From Rhodococcus triatomae BKS 15-14 (GTDB lineage Bacteria; Actinomycetota; Actinomycetes; Mycobacteriales; Mycobacteriaceae): a stretch of DNA of 64,000 bases. The translations under genes and the position numbers were made by a program. The stretch covers positions 1-64,000 of the forward strand of contig AODO01000001.1 of assembly GCA_000341795.1 (NCBI GenBank), given 5' to 3'. Positions 59,926 to 64,000 of the stretch are shown here, piece after piece. Position 1 is the first letter of the stretch; every line of letters begins with the position of its first letter. The notes below the pieces were generated by a model, which ran no database searches, had not been told where the DNA came from, and was given only the letters and a program-made list of their open reading frames with translations.

Positions 59926-60783
59926 ATGAACGGCCCAGTGAACACCGGCAGCGCCGACGGGCTGCAGGGCAGATCGATCCTGGTGACGGGAGGCGGGAGC
60001 GGAATCGGGCTCGGGGTCGCCGACCTGCTCGCCCGGTCCGGCGCCCACGTGACCATCGTCGGTCGCACCGAGGAGAAGCTCGCCGCGGCCGCGGCGTCGA
60101 TCAGCCCGGAGCACGGCGGCTCCGTCACCTGCCACGCCGCCGACGTCACCGTAGAGGAGCAGGTCGAGCAGGCGGTCGCCGCCGCGACGTCGGTCACCGG
60201 CCGGCTCGACGGCACGGTGGCCTGCGCCGGCGGAAACGAGACCATCGCGCCGGTCACCCAGATCGACGTGGACGCCTGGCGCAGGACCGTCGAACTGAAC
60301 GTCACCGGAACGATGCTCACCCTCAAGCACGCCGCGCGTGAACTGGTGCGGGGCGGAGGCGGATCGTTCGTCGCCGTCTCGTCGATCGCCAGCAGCAACA
60401 CCCACCGGTGGTTCGGCGCCTACGGGGTGTCGAAGTCCGGAGTCGATCACCTCGTGCAGCTGGCCGCGGACGAGCTCGGGGCGAGCAATGTGCGCGCCAA
60501 CTGCATCCGGCCCGGCCTGACCCGCACCGACCTCGTCACCGTCATCACCGAGGGCGGACCGCTGCTGGAGGACTACCAGGCCTGCACCCCGCTGCCACGC
60601 ATCGGCGAGCCGGAGGACGTCGCCCGGCTCGCCCGGTTCCTGCTCGGCGACGAGTCGACCTGGATCACCGGTCAGGTCATCAACGTCGACGGTGGCCAGA
60701 TGCTGCGCCGCGGTCCCGACTTCACCTCGATGCTCGAACAGGTGTACGGCGCCGACGGCCTGCGCGGAGTGGTGGCGCCGTGA
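59926..60783 (+). CDS. Short-chain dehydrogenase of the KstR regulon
   Basis: 285-residue SDR from the ATG at 59926 (AGGGAAC upstream). TGGGSGIG (about 20-27), CAGG at the NNAG position (about 99), catalytic Ser in SSIASS and YGVSK (about 165-169) are visible, with a C-terminal extension (RRGPDFTSMLEQVYGADG). It diverges from cyp142 at a perfect KstR box and is translationally coupled (GTGA) to the acetoacetate-decarboxylase-like gene. It probably oxidises or reduces a steroid or side-chain hydroxyl; the substrate is not identifiable from sequence. Confidence 0.85.
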   Translation: MNGPVNTGSADGLQGRSILVTGGGSGIGLGVADLLARSGAHVTIVGRTEEKLAAAAASISPEHGGSVTCHAADVTVEEQVEQAVAAATSVTGRLDGTVACAGGNETIAPVTQIDVDAWRRTVELNVTGTMLTLKHAARELVRGGGGSFVAVSSIASSNTHRWFGAYGVSKSGVDHLVQLAADELGASNVRANCIRPGLTRTDLVTVITEGGPLLEDYQACTPLPRIGEPEDVARLARFLLGDESTWITGQVINVDGGQMLRRGPDFTSMLEQVYGADGLRGVVAP

Positions 60784-61508
60784 CCACCCACGAGATCCTC
60801 GGCAAGCAGGTCGCCATGCCGGTGCAGATCCGGAAGGCGACGGCGTTCATGGCGATGTACTCCGTCCCCACGGCGGCAGCGCAACGGCTGATCGACCCGA
60901 CCGGCCTGGAGATACTGCAGTTCCGGCCCGGCCGCGGCCTGTGCGGACTGGTGTTCGTCGACTACGTGGACGGCGATCTCGGTCCCTACAACGAATTCGG
61001 TGTGGTCTTCATGGTCCGCGACCACCGGACCCGCGGCGGATCGGTCCCCGGCGACCTGCGGGCGCTCGCGACAGGTGGCGCCGGGGCGCTGATCCATCAG
61101 CTCCCGGTCGACGGCGACTTCACCCTCGCCGCCGGCCGCGGCATCTGGGGGTTCCCGAAGGTGCTCGCGGACTTCACCGCCGACCACGCGTCGGACGTCA
61201 AGCATGCGTCCGTCGGCCAGGACGGGCGGCTCATCGTCGATCTCCGGGTCAAGAAGGGATTACGCGCGCCGGGTGGGTCGACCGGCACGACGATGCAGGC
61301 CTACTCGCACATCGACGCCATCACGCGTTGCACGTCGTGGGAGATGAATCCGAGCGGCGTCCGAACCCGTCTCGGCGGTGCCGAGGTGACGCTTGGAACG
61401 CATCCGATCGCAGACGAGCTGCGGTCCCTCGGGCTGCCGCGACGGGCTCTGATGACCACCGCCATTCCGGACCTGAAGATGACGTTCGGCGACGCAACGG
61501 TGGTGTGA
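60780..61508 (+). CDS. Acetoacetate decarboxylase-family protein
   Basis: 242-residue protein of the acetoacetate decarboxylase fold; the GTG at 60780 overlaps the SDR stop. WGFPKVLAD (about 121-129) matches the segment containing the Schiff-base Lys of the family (usually WGxPK). NEFGVVFMVRDH (about 72-83) and HIDAITRCTSWEMNPSG are other conserved parts. Family members include decarboxylases and aldolase/cyclase-like enzymes. KstR control makes a sterol role likely. The M. tuberculosis gene beside cyp142 (Rv3519) may be its counterpart, though this is from memory. Its stop is 3 bases from a converging SRPBCC gene. Confidence 0.82.
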   Translation: MTTHEILGKQVAMPVQIRKATAFMAMYSVPTAAAQRLIDPTGLEILQFRPGRGLCGLVFVDYVDGDLGPYNEFGVVFMVRDHRTRGGSVPGDLRALATGGAGALIHQLPVDGDFTLAAGRGIWGFPKVLADFTADHASDVKHASVGQDGRLIVDLRVKKGLRAPGGSTGTTMQAYSHIDAITRCTSWEMNPSGVRTRLGGAEVTLGTHPIADELRSLGLPRRALMTTAIPDLKMTFGDATVV

Positions 61509-61511
61509 CGC

Positions 61512-61952
61512 TCAGGCTTCCAGAATGGTCTTGGCGTTCTCGAGGTTTCCGCGGACGTCCCGCGCGTACAACTTCTGGACGATGGAATCGGCGAACTTGA
61601 ACAGGCCGGTGCCCGTCTCGGCCTCCTGAATCCACGTCACCCTGGTGTGCGCACCGTCGACTGCGAACGTCAGCCTCCGTTCGTACCCGATCTTCGAGTC
61701 CTTGGATCGATACGTGATGGACTTGTCCTTCTCGTAGCCGGTGAGCTCCTCGCTCGCTGCCAGCCGGAGTCCGGCGACCTTGACCACGAACGACGTCACC
61801 GTGCCGATCTCGTCGGGCTTGCCGTCCAGGGTGTACTCGACGAGGTTGCTGCTCCAGGACGCCGCGTTGTCGGGATCGGACATGTACTCGAACACATCGT
61901 CGATGGGGCGCGCGATCATGATCGATTCTTCTGTTTTCATGGTGTCGGCCAT
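61512..61952 (-). CDS. SRPBCC (START-like/polyketide cyclase) family protein
   Basis: 146-residue protein of the SRPBCC superfamily, ATG at 61952 with AGGAA upstream. ESIMIARPIDDVFEYMSDPDN (about 9-29, cited in part), SWSSNLVEYTLDG and TRVTWIQEAETGTGLFKF (about 107-124) outline the helix-grip fold that holds a hydrophobic ligand. The N-terminal in-frame extension has no ribosome site and is rejected. Proteins of this type bind lipids or act as cyclases; a steroid-binding role is possible but unsupported. It converges with the KstR-controlled operon. Confidence 0.82.
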   Translation of the reverse strand: MADTMKTEESIMIARPIDDVFEYMSDPDNAASWSSNLVEYTLDGKPDEIGTVTSFVVKVAGLRLAASEELTGYEKDKSITYRSKDSKIGYERRLTFAVDGAHTRVTWIQEAETGTGLFKFADSIVQKLYARDVRGNLENAKTILEA

Positions 61953-62261
61953 GACAGTTCCTGCCTGTCGATGCGTGCACGCCCGGCCGGGTGCACACGC
62001 GAGGATGTGACCTCGGTCGGGCACACGAGGAACCACAGCGAAAAGCGGCACGGCACTGTCGGTCACCGCGGGCTCGCGCACTCAGCGCATGCCCGCTCGA
62101 ATCCCCGACGTCGATCTTCTTGGCGTTCTCATGGTAGTCCCGGCGCCGGTCGCGGCAGAAGGGCCGGCGTGAGGCCTTGCCAATTGGCGCGTTCTCGTGT
62201 GAGGTGTGTTCTGGACGCTTGACCAACTTGGATTTCGGCAGCCTTGCAAAGGATTTCCGCA
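61953..62261. other. Intergenic region between SRPBCC and ceramidase genes
   Basis: 309 bases separate two divergent starts. The region should contain both promoters. I found no convincing KstR box, repeat or small gene in it; the only notable element is AAAGGA at 62248-62253, the ribosome site of the ceramidase gene. Confidence 0.5.
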
Positions 62262-64000
62262 GTGAAGATCAGTCGACGCAGCGTGCTCGCCGGAGCCGCC
62301 GCCGCCCCGGCGCTCGCCGCCCTGAGCGCCGGATCCGCCCAGGCCGGACCACTCCGCACGGCCCCGTCCGGTACCGGCTTCCGGGTCGGTGTCGGGATCG
62401 CCGACGTGACCGGGCCCGTCGCGGAGAACGGCATGATGGGGTACTCCAGCTTCGATCAGGTAGCGGAGGGCCTGCATCAACGGACACGCGCCCGCGCCTA
62501 CGTCTTCGCCGACGCCGCCGACTCCCGCGTCGTGTACGTCTGCGTCGACACCTGCATGGTCTTCCAGTCCGTGCACGACGAGGTGATCCGCCGCCTGCAC
62601 ACCGCGTTCGGCGGCGTCTACACCGAGCGCAACGTCATGCTCACCGCAGTGCACTCGCACGCCGCATGCGGGGGTGCGTCCCACGACTACGCCTACACCC
62701 TCGCGAACCTCGGCTTCCAGCCGTTGACGTTCCAGGCCGAGGTCGACGGCATCGTCGAGGCGATCACCGCGGCGCACGACGACCTCGCTCCCGGCACCGT
62801 CGCATACGGGCGGAGCGAACTGACCGATGCCAGCGTCAACCGGTCCCGCGTCGCCTTCGACCGGAACCCACAACGCGACAAGGACTACTACCCGCTCGGC
62901 ATCGACACGTCGATGCGGACGTTGCGTATCGCGCAGGACGGCACGGACGTCGGCGCGATCAACTGGTTCGCCACGCACTGCGCATCGCTGACCAACGAGA
63001 ACCGGCTGATCTCCGGGGACAACAAGGGCGCGGCCGCGTACTTCTGGGAGCACGACGGCGAGGGCGTGCGTTACCTCGACGGCCCACCGAGTTTCGTCGC
63101 CAGCTTCCCGCAGACGAACTCCGGGGACATGTCCCCGAACCTGAACCTCGAACCGGGCAAGGGGCCGACCGACGACGAGTTCGAGAACGCCCGCATCATC
63201 GGCGAGCGCCAAGTCGGCGCGGCACGAACGGCTTTCGCCGACGCCGAGCAGATGGCCGCGACCACGGTCGACAGCCGCGTGATGTACCTCGACATGGCGA
63301 ACCAGGTCGTGGACGGACGGTTCACCCCGGACGGCCTCCAGCGTCGCACCGCACCCGCGTGTGTCGGGGCGGCGATGGCCGCGGGCAGCACCGAGGACGG
63401 ACCCGCGATCCCGATCTTCCCCGAGGGCACGCGCAATCCGCTCGTCGACGCACTCGGCGGGATGAACGCACCCGTCCCGAACTGGCTGGCGGACGCACAG
63501 GCCCCGAAACTCGTGTTGATCGCGGTCGGACTGCTGCCGCCCGACGGCTGGGTTCCGCACGTGCTGAAGATCCAGATCCTCCGGATCGGCGACGTTTACG
63601 TGGTCGGCGGACCCGCCGAGTTCACCATCGTGTCCGGGCTGCGCATCCGCCGCACCGTCGCGGAGGAACTGGGGGTGCCACTGGAGAACGTCATCTTCCA
63701 GGGTTACGCCAATTCGTACTCGAGCTACTGCACGACGCCGGAGGAGTACGAGGCTCAGCAGTACGAGGGCGGCTCGACGCTGTTCGGCCGCAACACCCTT
63801 CCCGCCTACCAGCAGGGCTACGCGACGCTCGCCGCTGCGATGAGGTCCGGCGACGACGTGGCGCGTGGTCCTGCGCCCCGCGACCTGTCCGGATTCCAGC
63901 CCTACTTCGGCACCCAGGTCCCGGCGGACGCCCCGCTCCCGGGCAGACGGTTCGGCGACGTCCTGGTCCAGCCCGGCGCGACGACGGTCGGCGGCCGGGT
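62262..64000 (+). CDS. Tat-exported neutral/alkaline ceramidase (3' end missing)
   Basis: Partial gene: 579 codons are read and the frame is still open at the window end. GTG at 62262 with AAAGGA eight bases upstream. The N-terminus KISRRSVLAGAAAAPALA with AQA at 26-28 is a twin-arginine signal peptide. The mature part follows the neutral ceramidase family: GVGIADVTGP (about 43-52), HSHAACGG (His 131/133, zinc), FATHCAS (His 239, zinc), SGDMSPN (Ser 291, the nucleophile position), GGPAEFTIVSG, and YSSYCTTPEEYEAQQYEG. It would hydrolyse ceramide-like N-acyl amides outside the cell. Only a C-terminal domain should be missing. The minus-strand frame opposite it is a shadow. Confidence 0.92.
   Translation, partial: MKISRRSVLAGAAAAPALAALSAGSAQAGPLRTAPSGTGFRVGVGIADVTGPVAENGMMGYSSFDQVAEGLHQRTRARAYVFADAADSRVVYVCVDTCMVFQSVHDEVIRRLHTAFGGVYTERNVMLTAVHSHAACGGASHDYAYTLANLGFQPLTFQAEVDGIVEAITAAHDDLAPGTVAYGRSELTDASVNRSRVAFDRNPQRDKDYYPLGIDTSMRTLRIAQDGTDVGAINWFATHCASLTNENRLISGDNKGAAAYFWEHDGEGVRYLDGPPSFVASFPQTNSGDMSPNLNLEPGKGPTDDEFENARIIGERQVGAARTAFADAEQMAATTVDSRVMYLDMANQVVDGRFTPDGLQRRTAPACVGAAMAAGSTEDGPAIPIFPEGTRNPLVDALGGMNAPVPNWLADAQAPKLVLIAVGLLPPDGWVPHVLKIQILRIGDVYVVGGPAEFTIVSGLRIRRTVAEELGVPLENVIFQGYANSYSSYCTTPEEYEAQQYEGGSTLFGRNTLPAYQQGYATLAAAMRSGDDVARGPAPRDLSGFQPYFGTQVPADAPLPGRRFGDVLVQPGATTVGGR

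Noticed and set aside
62082-63560. 492-codon minus-strand frame opposite the ceramidase
   Set aside because: The plus strand carries the ceramidase motifs; the minus frame is a compositional shadow.

Overview
The window looks like chromosomal DNA of a high-GC actinomycete of the Rhodococcus/Nocardiaceae type. It shows pervasive GTG starts, ATGA/GTGA gene overlaps, an Mce4 importer, and a gene order close to the cholesterol catabolic locus of Mycobacterium tuberculosis (recalled as Rv3494c-Rv3564). Comparison with that locus is from memory, not from an alignment. No IS element, phage gene, tRNA, rRNA or CRISPR array was seen.

Region 1 (1-19.7 kb), sterol uptake and first side-chain steps. The minus-strand yrbE4A-yrbE4B-mce4A-F operon encodes the steroid importer. 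Next come a steroid/hydroxyacyl-CoA SDR, a 3Fe-4S ferredoxin, the acyl-CoA dehydrogenase pair fadE26-fadE27, fadD17, a nitronate-monooxygenase-like gene coupled to fadD19, and echA19. A secreted lipase-like protein without a catalytic Ser lies between fadE27 and fadD17.

Region 2 (19.7-30.7 kb). Two small accessory genes (PPOX/F420 enzyme, SodC-like lipoprotein) precede a KstR-controlled divergent pair. One side is an LLM flavoenzyme. The other side is a double OB-fold (DUF35) protein, Ltp4, Ltp3, a second LLM enzyme and an NTF2-fold protein, probably a C24-branched side-chain module. Then come cyp125 and fadA5 (divergent, a KstR box each), a Ddn-like F420 enzyme and an unusual GyrA-helix/GNAT fusion.

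Region 3 (30.7-49.3 kb), KstR2 regulon for rings C/D and the propionate side chain (HIP): two SDRs, echA20, ipdA-ipdB-ipdC, a DUF2277 protein, a CYP102-like P450 with a TetR regulator, fadA6, kstR2, an SDR lacking its Tyr, ipdF-fadE30, and fadD3-echA-fadE31-fadE32-fadE33. Three operators of the AnCAAGnnCTTGnT type sit in the divergent promoters.

Region 4 (49.3-57.4 kb), a second catabolic cluster I cannot match to a described pathway: SDR, IclR regulator, ThDP-dependent lyase, epoxide-hydrolase-like enzyme, acyl-CoA synthetase, zinc alcohol dehydrogenase and a SnoaL-like protein. The set could oxidise and cleave a vicinal diol/dione ring and activate the acid formed.

Region 5 (57.4-64 kb): HxlR regulator and DoxX membrane protein flanking a repeat-type operator; a small unknown gene; cyp142 diverging from an SDR-acetoacetate-decarboxylase-like pair over a perfect KstR box; an SRPBCC protein; and a Tat-exported ceramidase cut by the window end.

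Many convergent gene pairs are separated by very long perfect inverted repeats, several with arms that are themselves palindromic. The core sterol genes chsE1/E2, chsH1/H2, ltp2, hsaABCD, kstD, kshAB and kstR are not in the window.
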